DNA of 64,000 nucleotides from Gracilimonas halophila (GCF_042684365.1 NZ_JBHULI010000003.1:1-64000); one strand, 5' to 3'; shown: positions 42,767-53,407, counted from the first letter of the stretch. Translations and numbers: made by a program. The notes: generated by a model from the sequence alone, not told the origin.

Positions 42767-45700
42767 TTAATAATCAAACTGCCACCGAAGGTCAATTCCC
42801 TGCCTGTTGTCATCACCCTGAGTAATGAGAAGGTCAAGATTTTGCTTTAGCATGTATTCGAGAATGAACATGGTTTTTGGAGTCGTTCCACTTATCTCAT
42901 TTACAATTGCAAAAAACGTTTTCCGGTTTAGATACCAGCCTGTTTTTATGGAAGTTCCGCTATTATTACCTGAACGCATATTCTCGATCTGCACCACATC
43001 TATCCCTAATTCTTGTGTTGCAAGGGCTTCAAATTCATCCAGCAATACTCCAACAAGAAGATCACTAGGGGAAGACCCTGTGCCACCGCTCACTACCTGC
43101 TGCCAAGACTCCAAAGCATAGCATGGCTTATTGAATAAGGTATAGCAGATTATGTCTTGTTGCTCCATTTGAGGGTCACTTTCGAAGCGGAATTCGGGTT
43201 CCATTGCATTCCCTTCAATGATATAATACAGAATAATGGGATCCCCCTGTTTTTGGGAAGATTGAGGTATATAGCTGGTATTGATGTATAGGTCGGGCTC
43301 AGTTAATGGGCCGCTAAATGTGAACCGACCTTCTTCCAGGTTAAACTGTTTTCCAAGAGGGCGGACATAACCACGTTCTGCATTTAAGGTGCCAAAAAGC
43401 TGGAGGTCATCGCCAGTTTCTTTTTGAGCATCTAATTCTCCGGTTAGTGCAATTTCCATATCAAGATAACGCTGATTTCGAATCAGAAAGTCACGCTCTA
43501 TGACGAACTGCATGTCCATGCTAAGTGAATCATATGGGCTGAATGAGGAGGTTTCGTCACCTTCCAGCTCTACGGCTTCAACTGAGCGTTCACCAAAATC
43601 CTGCAGATATACAAACCCATTCTTGATAGTTAAAATACCGGATGCTTCCGGGCGAGATGGTTTGCCTGTCAATTTACTATCAAGGTCTATCGTAAGGTTG
43701 TAGTCGGAAGTATTTGCCAGCCGGAACCGTGTTGCCTTTGCAGAAAGGTTGAGGTTTGCGGGTGTGATACCTTCAAGCTCAATAGAACCATTGGCTGTAA
43801 AATTACCACTGCCACTATTCATATTGAGGTTTTTAAGTAAAAGGTCTCCGTTCTCAGAGAATCCCAGTTCAGAATTGATCCTGGTTAGATTTATACCGGC
43901 GATGGGGACGGCAACTTCTCCACCTGTAAGTTGCAAGGAACCTGTTGGAGCAAGATTATCTTTGGTTCCGGAAATATTTACATTCGCATTCAGTGTTCCC
44001 CGTAGACGATTCATATAGTCTTTATTCAAGAAATCATTGAAAACCGAAAGGTTGAAGTCAGAAGTAATCAAATTAAAAGTTAACACATCTTCTTCATCAG
44101 GCATGATCAGCTCAAAAGTACGGAAGTTCATGGCGATAGGAATCTCTGCATTGATGGAAGCAGCTTTTTGTCCTCGTGCATTGATCTCAGTTATTCCCGT
44201 AATCCTTTCTTCATTGTGAAGGTATTTAAAACTCGCAAAGGCAGAATCGATCTTAATTCCAGAAAGAGTAGGGTCTTCCAGGTTAAAACGCCCGTCAAAA
44301 TCCGGGTTTCCGGCTGTACCGCTTAAGTTGCCATTAAAACTTAAAATCCCTTTGGTTTGTGTTATCTGGAAAGAACGAAGCAGATTTTCAAATGAAGATA
44401 ATTTAACCGGGTTGATAACGAGAGATCCGCTTATAGGCTCTTCAAAAAAGGAGTCATCTAATTGATCCCGAGCTTGTGCAACAAATGGGATATCAATTTC
44501 TCCCGTCAGAGCTTCCTGACCATCTATGGTTGCCGCGATATTTGCATTTAATCTTTCTGAAATCAAGTTAAAATTGAGAGAAAATCTTTCTAATACTGTT
44601 CCTTGATATGTAAGGTTTTCGATGTTGAGAGCTCCGTTTCCAGTTAATTCTGTCGGAGAGCGGTCAACCTTAAAATTTCCGGATAAAATGCCGTCTAAAA
44701 AGCGTTCATTAAAGAGGATATCCTGCATAATACCAAAATCAAACTCTTCTCCTTCAATCCATAATTCTTGTTGTGTAGAATCGGCATAGGGAATAGCCAT
44801 ATTCAGGAAGGTTCCTCCTTCAGAACTAAGCATAAGTGTATCCGTATAGATGGAGGAGTCTCTGTAATTTAAGTTGAAAGGAGCTTGTAAAGAGAGTAAC
44901 CTTGCCGGGGTCCTGAAATCAAAAGTATTCCATAACAGAGAGGTGCGAAGAGTTTTAAGGTTTATTTTATATTCTCCGGCCTGTGAAATTTCCCCGTCCT
45001 CATCGCTGATCACGTCCAGGTTAAAGTTTCCGGAAAGGGAGTCTGTGGTTGAAATTCCCGTTGCGGAGAACTCAATATCCTGCAGGGGGATTCCTGATAT
45101 TAGCGGTTGATCTATCCTTAAGGAGAAGTCGTAACCATATACATCCCGAATCGATATTTTCGTGATGCCTTCGATGGTATTAGCTGAAAATAGGGTGTCG
45201 TACTGAACGTCATTGAGTTCAATATTTCCATCAAAAAGCAGTTCATTTTCTGCGATCTCAGTCACGTTCCCGGTTATGTTTCCTGAAGCATTGAGGATCT
45301 CAGCACCTGCGAAAGAGGCTAGGGGTTGCAGGTTCTTAACCTGCATATCAAGGGCAAAATTATTGTCAGGATCCGTTTGGTCAGTAAGATTTCTGCGTCC
45401 GGAAAAACGCCCTTCAATAACTTCACTGATCAATTCGCCATTTTGAACCGTGAGTATGTTTCCGTTAAGGTTGGCATTGATATCCATGAGTTCAAAGTCA
45501 GCTCCATTTACATAACTTGAGTCGATTAATAAAGCAGTATTGAGCTGAATTTTCTCGGTATCGAAGTGCCTTCCTTCTCCTTGAATTTTGACATTGATAG
45601 AACTCGGAATATCATCAATAGCGGTTATTTCATTCAGATCAAATTTCTTAGCATCTATTTGATAATTAAAAGTGGGGACCTCAGAAAAAAGCCCTGCAAA

Positions 45701-47320
45701 AGTTGTGGAGAAATTGATTCTGTTATCAATAAGCTGAAGAAACCCCTCTGCTTTCGCTGAATCCTTTGAGATCGTTCCCTTAAGGTCAAAATCTGAAAAG
45801 GGTTGGTCGGCAATGATCAACGTATCCTTAGCTATGATAGGTTTGAGTTGAGGCGTTTTAGTTCCCGTACTGTCTGGAATTCTGGTTACACCTTTTAAGC
45901 TACTGTTAGGATAAATTGAAAAAGTCCACGGTTCATTTGAAAGTTGGAAACCCTTTCCTTCTGCCAATGCCCTGAAATGGATATTTCCGCTTAATTCAGG
46001 ATTTTTTGCCCACCAACCAAGGTCTATATAGGAAACACGAGCATCCACACTCCAGCCCGGGTAATCAGAAAATAAGCTTTCGACATCAGTGTTTAGAACA
46101 ATGGTATCAGAACCATCGCTGAGTTGAATATTAGCCAGGAGGTTTTCATCTATTACCGTTCCGCTGCCAAAGAGTGTTTCAAATATATAGTTCTCATATC
46201 TGATATTATTGAGTGTAAATCCCCAGGTAATATCGATGGAATCAGGCTGCTGACTCAACTGTCCTTCAAATGAAAATTGGAAGTCACCTACCTCAGCATC
46301 AGTGGAGTCGTTAGTGAAATAACCGAGATCAAGATTACGGCCGTTTAGCCCAAACTTCGTTAATGTAGGAGTTTCTGAAAAGGATACATTCGAAATGATT
46401 AAAAGGTCATCGAACCCATTTCCCTCCCCTTTCAGTTCTAATTTTAGATCATCAAGGCTTCCGGCTATGTCAAGGGAAAGCTGCAGGTTTTCAGGGGGGA
46501 GGTCGTAATCCAGATAGGGTTGAAAATCCCTTAAGGAAAAAGGCATGGTTGTGGCTTCAACGTCTAAGGTAGAGTCACTGAGGTTTGTAAAACCATTTGC
46601 CCTGATCAAAGAACGCCCCGTCTCAATCACGAGTTCATTCAAAGAAATGGTCTCATCTTTGTAGGAAGCTGAACTGGAGAACAAAACAGGTTGTGGAGGC
46701 CGGCCTTCTTTAAGTTTAAAAGAAAGGGATGAAAGTGAGGCTGATAACTCCCTGTCAAAACTAAAGCCGGCATGGGCAGAAAGCTGCTCTATAGAAAGGG
46801 TAGAATCGGGTAAATAAGACGGCGATTGTACTTGTATGGAGCTTCCATCGATCAAAAGATTCTGTATATCAATTCCAAGTGTTGAAGTTGACTCTTCAGG
46901 TTTTTCGCTGGTTTCACTTTTGACAATTTCCTGTAGGTTGAAAGCTCCGTTTTCGGTTTCAGAAAGCTTAACTCTGAGACCGGATGCGGAGATCTCAGAA
47001 GCTGAGAACTCACTGCTTAGTAATGCCCATATGTTATATTTGATATGGGATGAATCCAATGAAACAGTTGTATCAGTTTGGATGATATGAAGGCCATGAA
47101 TCTTAAAGTCATTCCAAAGGTCACCGGTGATGCGGTCGATTGAAAGTGAACCATTTAGGTTTTGATTGGCAATCGAAACAATTTCATTTTTTGCAAATGA
47201 ATGTACCCAGGATGTTTTGAGTGAATAGCGGGCTGCAACAATAAGCAGGGTTAGCACAAACAGACTCCACCCGATGTATTTGAGTATTTTGATGACAATA
47301 TGGTTTTTCTTATCACTCAC
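42767..47320 (-). CDS. tamB: TamB-type envelope protein (DUF490)
   Basis: A 1,517-residue protein with one N-terminal membrane helix (YIGWSLFVLTLLIVAARYSL) and a very long beta-rich periplasmic region, ending in the DUF490/TamB domain: LFGTLNAERGYVRPLGKQF, GRFTFSGPLTEPDLYINTS and the terminal QNLDLLITQGDDNRQGIDLR. TamB spans the periplasm and works with TamA in outer-membrane protein or phospholipid delivery. The start codon is GTG at 47320, overlapping the tamA TAG stop by one base; there is no ATG near it. Confidence 0.9.
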   Translation of the reverse strand: MSDKKNHIVIKILKYIGWSLFVLTLLIVAARYSLKTSWVHSFAKNEIVSIANQNLNGSLSIDRITGDLWNDFKIHGLHIIQTDTTVSLDSSHIKYNIWALLSSEFSASEISASGLRVKLSETENGAFNLQEIVKSETSEKPEESTSTLGIDIQNLLIDGSSIQVQSPSYLPDSTLSIEQLSAHAGFSFDRELSASLSSLSFKLKEGRPPQPVLFSSSASYKDETISLNELVIETGRSLIRANGFTNLSDSTLDVEATTMPFSLRDFQPYLDYDLPPENLQLSLDIAGSLDDLKLELKGEGNGFDDLLIISNVSFSETPTLTKFGLNGRNLDLGYFTNDSTDAEVGDFQFSFEGQLSQQPDSIDITWGFTLNNIRYENYIFETLFGSGTVIDENLLANIQLSDGSDTIVLNTDVESLFSDYPGWSVDARVSYIDLGWWAKNPELSGNIHFRALAEGKGFQLSNEPWTFSIYPNSSLKGVTRIPDSTGTKTPQLKPIIAKDTLIIADQPFSDFDLKGTISKDSAKAEGFLQLIDNRINFSTTFAGLFSEVPTFNYQIDAKKFDLNEITAIDDIPSSINVKIQGEGRHFDTEKIQLNTALLIDSSYVNGADFELMDINANLNGNILTVQNGELISEVIEGRFSGRRNLTDQTDPDNNFALDMQVKNLQPLASFAGAEILNASGNITGNVTEIAENELLFDGNIELNDVQYDTLFSANTIEGITKISIRDVYGYDFSLRIDQPLISGIPLQDIEFSATGISTTDSLSGNFNLDVISDEDGEISQAGEYKINLKTLRTSLLWNTFDFRTPARLLSLQAPFNLNYRDSSIYTDTLMLSSEGGTFLNMAIPYADSTQQELWIEGEEFDFGIMQDILFNERFLDGILSGNFKVDRSPTELTGNGALNIENLTYQGTVLERFSLNFNLISERLNANIAATIDGQEALTGEIDIPFVAQARDQLDDSFFEEPISGSLVINPVKLSSFENLLRSFQITQTKGILSFNGNLSGTAGNPDFDGRFNLEDPTLSGIKIDSAFASFKYLHNEERITGITEINARGQKAASINAEIPIAMNFRTFELIMPDEEDVLTFNLITSDFNLSVFNDFLNKDYMNRLRGTLNANVNISGTKDNLAPTGSLQLTGGEVAVPIAGINLTRINSELGFSENGDLLLKNLNMNSGSGNFTANGSIELEGITPANLNLSAKATRFRLANTSDYNLTIDLDSKLTGKPSRPEASGILTIKNGFVYLQDFGERSVEAVELEGDETSSFSPYDSLSMDMQFVIERDFLIRNQRYLDMEIALTGELDAQKETGDDLQLFGTLNAERGYVRPLGKQFNLEEGRFTFSGPLTEPDLYINTSYIPQSSQKQGDPIILYYIIEGNAMEPEFRFESDPQMEQQDIICYTLFNKPCYALESWQQVVSGGTGSSPSDLLVGVLLDEFEALATQELGIDVVQIENMRSGNNSGTSIKTGWYLNRKTFFAIVNEISGTTPKTMFILEYMLKQNLDLLITQGDDNRQGIDLRWQFDY

Positions 47321-49278
47321 TAAAATGCTTGTCCTATGCTAAAGTGAATTCCCCATTTATCCCAACTGCTTCCAAAATTATGTCCTTCATAAATACGCAA
47401 GTCCTGATCGGTAGGGTTTACTTTATAAGCAATATCAATTCTAATAGGCCCAATCGGTGATTGATATCGAAGTCCTCCCCCAAGCCCGAATTGCATGGGG
47501 GTAGTGGCAATGTCGTTGAATTCCTTCCAAACCTGTCCGCCATCTAAAAAAGCAGCGACACCAAATCCCTTTATAAGTTGGTTGAGCCTAAACCTAAATT
47601 CTGCATTGAAGCTTAATGTAGCTTTACCCCCAATAGGGACATAGCGGTCGAAATTTCCTTCTTCATCCAAAATAGGACGTTTTGGGCCTAACTCCTGCCT
47701 GTTCCACCCTCGCACCGAGTTAGTTCCTCCATTATATATCCGAATATCGGAAGGCAGGGAATCTTGCTTGGAATAATAAATACCGGCAAGATTGATCCTT
47801 TTTGCAAAAATGATCTTATCGGTCAGCGGAGTAAATTTTCGTATATCCAAACCCGCTTCCTGAAAACTAAATGTAGATTCACCGAATAAACCTGATAACT
47901 CCCAGAAAGGTTGTAGAGACCATCCGCTTTCTCCACGACGTTGTCCGGTAGAATAAAAAGCATTCAGGTTGAAGGAAGAAACATTATAAGATTGAATGCT
48001 ATCAGGAAGGCTTTCCTGGGAGCCGGTGGTAACTTCATTATTAAGGGTGTACTCATAAGAAAAAGTGCCCGTAAAATTTGAACTATACTGATACACAAAA
48101 CTATTTATCAGACCGCCTCGCATAATTTCATAAGAAGGTTCCAGCTGATGGCTCAAAAAGGGCGAGGTAATAAGAGAAGACTTAGTATTGAATAGATAGG
48201 GAAACAGATAATCAATACCAACACGTTGCTCTATTGCCGAAGCATTTCCGGATATTGTAATTCGTTCACCTCGGTTACGCATGTTACGGTGGATCCATGT
48301 AGCCTGCCCTCTGAATAGTTTGTAGGCATCGGCCCAGCCATTATCAATGCGTGTCAGGTTACCAATACCAGCCCGAAGCTGAATAGACCTTAGGGAAGAT
48401 TCTCGTACCCGAACTTGAATATTAATGAGGGAATCTTCAGGTTGCTCAGGGATCGATACCAAAGCAAAACGGAGCATATGATGGTTGAACACTTCCCGCT
48501 GAGCTTCGCGAAGCTGATCTTCACTGAAATATTTGTCTTTTTTAATACCCGTTTCTCTTGCAATGTATTTTGCTGGGAGATTTTCTTCCCCCTCAACGAG
48601 GATGGAGTCGAACCGGGCCCGGGGTCCCGGAATACTCTTAAGAAGAACTTCCGCTGTTTTTGAGACACTGTCAATGGTGGCGGAAACTTCACTGCTGGCA
48701 TAAGGGTAACCCATATTGCGCAATGCCCCGATCAGGTTTCCTTCTACCTCTGACTGTGTTACTATTTCATATCTATTGCCTTCACGATAGGGAAGTCGGT
48801 TTTTAATGGTATTGAATCTCTCATTATTAAAAATAATAGCGCTGTCGCGTTCTGCTGCATTAACCTGAAATTTTACGCTGGTTATCCGAATAGGCTTATT
48901 TTCAGTGATCTCGAAAACAACCATTTTTCTCCACTCTTTGGAGAGATCTTCAATACTGTAATTTACTATCACATCATCAAAACCTCTTCTTTTATAGAAA
49001 CGCTCTATCCTTATAACATCTCTCCGCACATCATTTTCATTCAGGATCATTCCCGATTTTTTCCAGAAGAGCATTTTTTTGAATGTGGAAGGAGGCTCAT
49101 TGGTAATGATACTTCGGAGTACCAGCCCGTCAAAAGTCTCATTACCTTGGATCTTTACAGCCCATACCCGTGGTGTCACCATTTCGTCTTGTGCCAGAAT
49201 GACTTTAGAGGGTAAGAGAATAAATCCTACACATAGCAATAAAGGTATGAATTGTTTAAAATTAATAGAAGTAATCAA
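47320..49278 (-). CDS. tamA: TamA-type Omp85 outer membrane protein
   Basis: A 652-residue BamA/TamA-family protein: signal peptide (FIPLLLCVGFILLPSKVILA), three POTRA-like domains (VWAVKIQGNETFDGLVLRSI; RITSVKFQVNAAERDSAIIF; FDSILVEGEENLPAKYIARE) and a C-terminal 16-strand barrel from about 310, with RGWNRQELGPKRPI as the conserved lid-loop R-G-x-x motif and the terminal strand WGIHFSIGQAF. It has a TTG start at 49278 since no ATG lies in frame before the signal peptide. It overlaps tamB by one base, so both are translated together. Confidence 0.9.
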   Translation of the reverse strand: MITSINFKQFIPLLLCVGFILLPSKVILAQDEMVTPRVWAVKIQGNETFDGLVLRSIITNEPPSTFKKMLFWKKSGMILNENDVRRDVIRIERFYKRRGFDDVIVNYSIEDLSKEWRKMVVFEITENKPIRITSVKFQVNAAERDSAIIFNNERFNTIKNRLPYREGNRYEIVTQSEVEGNLIGALRNMGYPYASSEVSATIDSVSKTAEVLLKSIPGPRARFDSILVEGEENLPAKYIARETGIKKDKYFSEDQLREAQREVFNHHMLRFALVSIPEQPEDSLINIQVRVRESSLRSIQLRAGIGNLTRIDNGWADAYKLFRGQATWIHRNMRNRGERITISGNASAIEQRVGIDYLFPYLFNTKSSLITSPFLSHQLEPSYEIMRGGLINSFVYQYSSNFTGTFSYEYTLNNEVTTGSQESLPDSIQSYNVSSFNLNAFYSTGQRRGESGWSLQPFWELSGLFGESTFSFQEAGLDIRKFTPLTDKIIFAKRINLAGIYYSKQDSLPSDIRIYNGGTNSVRGWNRQELGPKRPILDEEGNFDRYVPIGGKATLSFNAEFRFRLNQLIKGFGVAAFLDGGQVWKEFNDIATTPMQFGLGGGLRYQSPIGPIRIDIAYKVNPTDQDLRIYEGHNFGSSWDKWGIHFSIGQAF

Positions 49279-49325
49279 ATGTGTGGTATATCTTTAGAGT
49301 GTAACAAGTATAAAGGATTGTTCAC

Positions 49326-49333
49326 TATCTTTG
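49326..49333 (+). promoter_or_regulatory. Candidate -7 promoter element of the M14 lipoprotein gene
   Basis: TATCTTTG matches TAnnTTTG exactly and lies 56 bp before the chosen start codon, in the gap divergent from tamA. Confidence 0.4.
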
Positions 49334-49389
49334 AAGCCTTCATACTATAATTAAAGCCAAAATTTTGGGATTTGTTCAGAGTTCAATTT

Positions 49390-50667
49390 ATGCATAAAGT
49401 AGTTGGGTTATTTATAACAGTGTTTTTAATGATTTCTTGCAAGAGCACGGAAGAGTTTTCAGGCTTTTCTTATGATCCGCCTGATGTAACCAATACCATT
49501 GATAAGGAGATCTCCCCGCAGCCCAGGAGAACTATTGGTGTAGGATCACCTAAAGTGTGGGTAAGTAATGAATTTGATGGTGCTCGTCTAAATGATTTTT
49601 ACGCTCTTAATGATTCTACTTTTGAAATACTTATAGCACCTGAGAATGCTCCGATCAATAACAGCCCTTGGTATGGATTTAAAATTTGGAGCGACTCAGT
49701 ACGTATGGCTAAAATACAGCTAAATTATCAGGATGCCACCCACCGATATGTTCCCAAGTTACAAAGTTGGGTTTGGCCCGACAGCATGTGGCAAGAACAG
49801 TTTGAGCTTCCTGTTGAGTATGATACCGCCAGCGGTACCGCTACTTTTGATGTTTTACTCGCAGAAGACCCAATTATAATAAGTGCTCAGCCATTAAATA
49901 CCACACCCTTATTTAAAAAAGAACTTAGTAGTCGGGGTGTTATTGGTAAGAAATTTACAAAGTTCAGGGAGGCAGGGCTTTCAAAAAAAGGAAGGACTGT
50001 TTGGGAAGTGGAGATCACTGAAGTTAAAAAAGAACAAAAAGCGCCTGTTTTGGCTATCTTAAGTCGGCAGCATCCTCCTGAAGTTACGGGGTATTTGGCA
50101 TCTTTGATCTTTCTTGAGGAGCTGACTTCAGACACTGATCTAGCCAGGGAATTCAGAGAAACATTTATTGTAAAAGCCTTTCCAATGATAAATCCTGATG
50201 GTGTTGATCTTGGGCACTGGCGCCACAACGCTGGGGGTATCGATCTAAACAGGGATTGGGAGAATTTTAATCAGCCGGAAACAAGGATCGTACGAGACGC
50301 TTTTTCATGGATCAAAGATCATGAATTGAGGAGAATGTTCTATGCGATAGACTTTCATTCTACCAACGAAAATATTTTTTATCCAATAAATGAAGAAATA
50401 CAAACCAATCCGGATAATATTACTCAGAAATGGATAAAGGAGATTATGGGAGACAATCCGGATATAAAATTCACTGTTGAAGAATTTGATACATCATCCC
50501 CTATTGCTAAGAATTGGTTTTATCATACCTTTGGTATTGATGCCCTTACCTACGAAGTTGATGACCGTATTGGGGAGCAGCAGCTTGATATCGTTTCACG
50601 CTCAGCAGCTAGGTCGCTAATGCGATTATTGTTGGATGAATGGGATAAAATAGCTCTTGAAAACTAA
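49390..50667 (+). CDS. M14-family zinc carboxypeptidase-like lipoprotein
   Basis: From ATG 49390 (TTG further upstream) the protein has 425 residues, with a lipoprotein signal MHKVVGLFITVFLMISCKST in which the cysteine would be lipidated. An N-terminal beta domain precedes the peptidase M14 domain: the first zinc site is LSRQHPPEVTGYLASL (HxxE), then MINPDGVDLGHWRHNAGGID, FYAIDFHSTNE with the third zinc histidine, and LTYEVDDR with the catalytic glutamate. It should trim C-terminal residues from peptides or cell-wall stems at the outer membrane. Confidence 0.87.
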   Translation: MHKVVGLFITVFLMISCKSTEEFSGFSYDPPDVTNTIDKEISPQPRRTIGVGSPKVWVSNEFDGARLNDFYALNDSTFEILIAPENAPINNSPWYGFKIWSDSVRMAKIQLNYQDATHRYVPKLQSWVWPDSMWQEQFELPVEYDTASGTATFDVLLAEDPIIISAQPLNTTPLFKKELSSRGVIGKKFTKFREAGLSKKGRTVWEVEITEVKKEQKAPVLAILSRQHPPEVTGYLASLIFLEELTSDTDLAREFRETFIVKAFPMINPDGVDLGHWRHNAGGIDLNRDWENFNQPETRIVRDAFSWIKDHELRRMFYAIDFHSTNENIFYPINEEIQTNPDNITQKWIKEIMGDNPDIKFTVEEFDTSSPIAKNWFYHTFGIDALTYEVDDRIGEQQLDIVSRSAARSLMRLLLDEWDKIALEN

Positions 50668-50705
50668 CAGTGGGTTAATCATATTTATACAAAAACAAGA
50701 ATGTT

Positions 50706-51176
50706 ATGGCTATGGCAGTGAAAGGATCGGATATTTTACATGAAGGTATTCAAAACTGGAAGTTACGTTTAGTGTTAAGTGCATTGTTATACATTATGGG
50801 ATTGGCCGGGCTTATAAGTATGGTATTGGGGGAGTTTGTGGAGCTTACGGTTATGGATAAAACTATCGTTAGCATTGCTGTTTTTATGGTAGGTACTCCG
50901 GCATATCTTATTGCAAGCAATCTGGGTAAAGTTGATCAATATACGATCGCCGGTTTTTTAAATGAGAGTCTTCAGGAAGTACAGGGAGACGCAGAAGTAC
51001 TTGTAAAAAAAGAAGAAGAACTTGATGAAGAAGAAAAAACCAGGCGTGAGCAACTTGAAGAGTTTTTTACTGAAAATCCTTTAGATAATTATCTTCCTGA
51101 TAAGCCTGTAAAACAAGCATATTTTTTATTCCTCTTATCTTTAGCGGGAAGTTTTAGCATTTGGTACATTGGCTAA
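50706..51176 (+). CDS. Hypothetical membrane protein with acidic coiled segment
   Basis: A 156-residue protein I do not recognise. Two membrane helices near 18-42 (VLSALLYIMGLAGLISMVL) and 51-69 (TIVSIAVFMVGTPAYLIAS), a long acidic region likely to be coiled coil (LVKKEEELDEEEKTRREQLE, about 98-120) and a terminal helix (YFLFLLSLAGSFSIWYIG). It follows the M14 gene by 38 bp and may share its transcript. No enzyme motif is visible. Confidence 0.6.
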   Translation: MAMAVKGSDILHEGIQNWKLRLVLSALLYIMGLAGLISMVLGEFVELTVMDKTIVSIAVFMVGTPAYLIASNLGKVDQYTIAGFLNESLQEVQGDAEVLVKKEEELDEEEKTRREQLEEFFTENPLDNYLPDKPVKQAYFLFLLSLAGSFSIWYIG

Positions 51177-51329
51177 AAGCTCATTTTTCGCACTTTTCAT
51201 TTTCAGGCTCATAATTCGATACAAACTCTTCAGAAATAGGCACCTTTCAGGTCAATAAATTCTGTGCTACTTATAAATGTGTCGTATTTTAACCTCATCA
51301 GAAGAGTAATAGAACATTAATTCAAAGCT

Positions 51330-52247
51330 ATGGGCCATAATCACCACCACCATCATCCAAATGTAGACGATTCCTCTATTTGGAAACTTTGGGTGTCTAT
51401 ACTTTTAAATCTTACTATAACACTGGCACAGGTGATTGGGGGTATTATAGCCAACAGCCTTGCTCTGTTGTCTGATGCGGTTCATAACTTCAATGATTCA
51501 ATGTCGCTGGTAACCACTTTGGTTACCAAGAAAATTGCTAAAAAAGGAGCCAGTTCATCCAAGACATTTGGGTACAAGAGGGCTGAGATTATAGGAGCAT
51601 TCGCAAACCTGATTACTTTAGTTATTGTTGCATTATTTTTAATTAAAGAGGGGATTGAGCGATTTGTAGATCCCCTGCCTATTGATGGGCTGACCATGTT
51701 TTGGGTGGCTATGATCGGTTTGGCTGCAAACCTGATTACAGCAGCCTTGCTATGGAAGAACTCCAAAGATGATATCAATATGAGGAGTGCATTCATCCAT
51801 ATCCTATCTGATGCGCTCTCTTCGGTGGGAGTAATCATTGGTGGGTGGCTGATCATTCAATACAATTGGTATATTATTGACACTATCCTCACTTTGTTTA
51901 TCGGGTCTTATATTCTATGGCATTGCTATCATATGCTACGGGAAACCATAGATATTCTTATGGAGGCTAAACCCGAAAATATTAATATCGATGAGTTGAA
52001 ACTGGAAATGGCAGGTGTAGATAAAGTGTGTGATGTACATCATATCCATGTATGGCGTCTTGATGAACACAGCACACTGTTAGAAAGCCATATTGTGATA
52101 GAAAAAGAAGACCTTGATGAAATGGAGACTATAAAGTCATCTATCAAGAAATTACTTCATGATAAGTTTGAGATCTACCATAGTACACTGGAATTCGAGT
52201 TCGAGCCTTGTAACGATCATAAGCACGAAGTTGCTCATCAGCATTAG
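51330..52247 (+). CDS. Cation diffusion facilitator (CzcD/ZitB-like) zinc exporter
   Basis: A 305-residue CDF transporter. The N-terminus is histidine-rich (MGHNHHHHHPNVDD) as in zinc exporters. Six helices follow with the metal-site motifs SLALLSDAVHNFNDSMSLV (HxxxD in TM2) and AFIHILSDALSSVGVIIGG (TM5), and a C-terminal cytoplasmic ferredoxin-like domain with CDVHHIHVWRLDEHS. The H/D site pattern points to Zn(II), possibly Cd(II) or Co(II), exchanged for protons. A further His tail KHEVAHQH ends it. Confidence 0.9.
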   Translation: MGHNHHHHHPNVDDSSIWKLWVSILLNLTITLAQVIGGIIANSLALLSDAVHNFNDSMSLVTTLVTKKIAKKGASSSKTFGYKRAEIIGAFANLITLVIVALFLIKEGIERFVDPLPIDGLTMFWVAMIGLAANLITAALLWKNSKDDINMRSAFIHILSDALSSVGVIIGGWLIIQYNWYIIDTILTLFIGSYILWHCYHMLRETIDILMEAKPENINIDELKLEMAGVDKVCDVHHIHVWRLDEHSTLLESHIVIEKEDLDEMETIKSSIKKLLHDKFEIYHSTLEFEFEPCNDHKHEVAHQH

Positions 52248-52263
52248 AGGTGCTTTATAGATC

Positions 52264-52758
52264 TCATTCTACAGAAAAATCCTGATTGAATGGATTGGCC
52301 TCCGGTACTGTGATCTGAACAAGTCCATAGTTTGCTGCCTGGTGACATTGGTTACAAGTCTGTATCATCGTTTGATAATTTTCTTCGAACATATTTCGAT
52401 CTTTTGCATCTATAGCGGCTTCAATTTGTTCGATCTGAGGTGGCAACATACTTTCAAGTAACCCGCTTACATCCACATCATCATCCATATGATTTCCATC
52501 AACGATAGTTTCTGTAAGTTCTTCGATCTCATGAGCGTAGATATCGGCCAGCCCCCAGTTTTCTTCTATACCTGCAAAATATAACTTAACACTATAACGC
52601 TGCATGAAAGACATGTGATAGATCAAGGGAACGGCATCCATATAGTGCTCATCAGTATCCATACGGCCCCTCTGCTGATGGTTGGGTTGGCATGCAATTC
52701 CGATAAAAATTAAAGAAGTGATGAGCAATACAGAACCGACTTTAAATGAATTTTTCAT
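52264..52758 (-). CDS. Lipoprotein with single CxxCH heme-type motif
   Basis: From ATG 52758 the product has 164 residues, a lipoprotein signal (SVLLITSLIFIGIACQPN) and a mostly helical body. Near the C-terminus is MIQTCNQCHQAANYG, a CxxCH motif that could bind a c-type heme covalently. The four-helix-like pattern and the motif position resemble cytochrome c'-type folds, but I cannot assign it. It diverges from the SCO gene 73 bp away, and may serve electron transfer or copper delivery there. Confidence 0.7.
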   Translation of the reverse strand: MKNSFKVGSVLLITSLIFIGIACQPNHQQRGRMDTDEHYMDAVPLIYHMSFMQRYSVKLYFAGIEENWGLADIYAHEIEELTETIVDGNHMDDDVDVSGLLESMLPPQIEQIEAAIDAKDRNMFEENYQTMIQTCNQCHQAANYGLVQITVPEANPFNQDFSVE

Positions 52759-52831
52759 GAGGGATAAATATGAATTGATTACTTGTTCTAACAATGCCTA
52801 AGTTATTTCCTAACCTAGATACATTCAAATC

Positions 52832-53407
52832 ATGAAAAAATTAATATTTCTACTCCTTCCGGTACTTTTATTTAGCTGTAACAGCGGTCCTGATGTGATC
52901 GATGATCTGAGCGGTACATCTTTTCAATTGCTTGATCAGGATAGTACAGCAGTTACTTTCCCGGATGATTTTGAAGGTGAATTTATAGTGATGGGATTCA
53001 TTTATACCAACTGTCCGGACATCTGTTCACTGATCACACAAAACCTGGTACGAATTCAAAAAGAGATGAATTATCCGGATGACGTGCATTTTATAGCGGC
53101 AACTTTTGATCCTGAAAGAGATACTCCATCCACGTTGAAAAAATATGGGGAAGCTTTTGGGGTAGACGAGAATTTCACATTTTTAACAGGCGATTCGACA
53201 GAAGTTTTTGCTTTGATGGATAGCGCAAGAGTCCGAAGCCAGATCTCGATGAGAGACACAACAGATGATGGACGTGAATTATATTTTATAAATCATTCTG
53301 ACAAGATAATGGTGCTTGACAAGCAATCACGCATCGTATTCGAATATGGGGGAAGTCAGCCTATGATACCATCATTAGTCAAAGAAGACCTCAATAAAAT
53401 ACGATGA
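52832..53407 (+). CDS. SCO1/SenC-family copper chaperone lipoprotein
   Basis: A 191-residue protein with a lipoprotein signal (LIFLLLPVLLFSCNSG) and a thioredoxin fold. The copper site is GFIYTNCPDICSLITQNLVR (CxxxC) plus the distal histidine in YFINHSDKIMVL. SCO proteins deliver copper to, or reduce, the CuA site of cytochrome oxidase. The stop codon overlaps the next start (ATGA), coupling it to a PCuAC protein, the usual partner in CuA assembly. Confidence 0.9.
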   Translation: MKKLIFLLLPVLLFSCNSGPDVIDDLSGTSFQLLDQDSTAVTFPDDFEGEFIVMGFIYTNCPDICSLITQNLVRIQKEMNYPDDVHFIAATFDPERDTPSTLKKYGEAFGVDENFTFLTGDSTEVFALMDSARVRSQISMRDTTDDGRELYFINHSDKIMVLDKQSRIVFEYGGSQPMIPSLVKEDLNKIR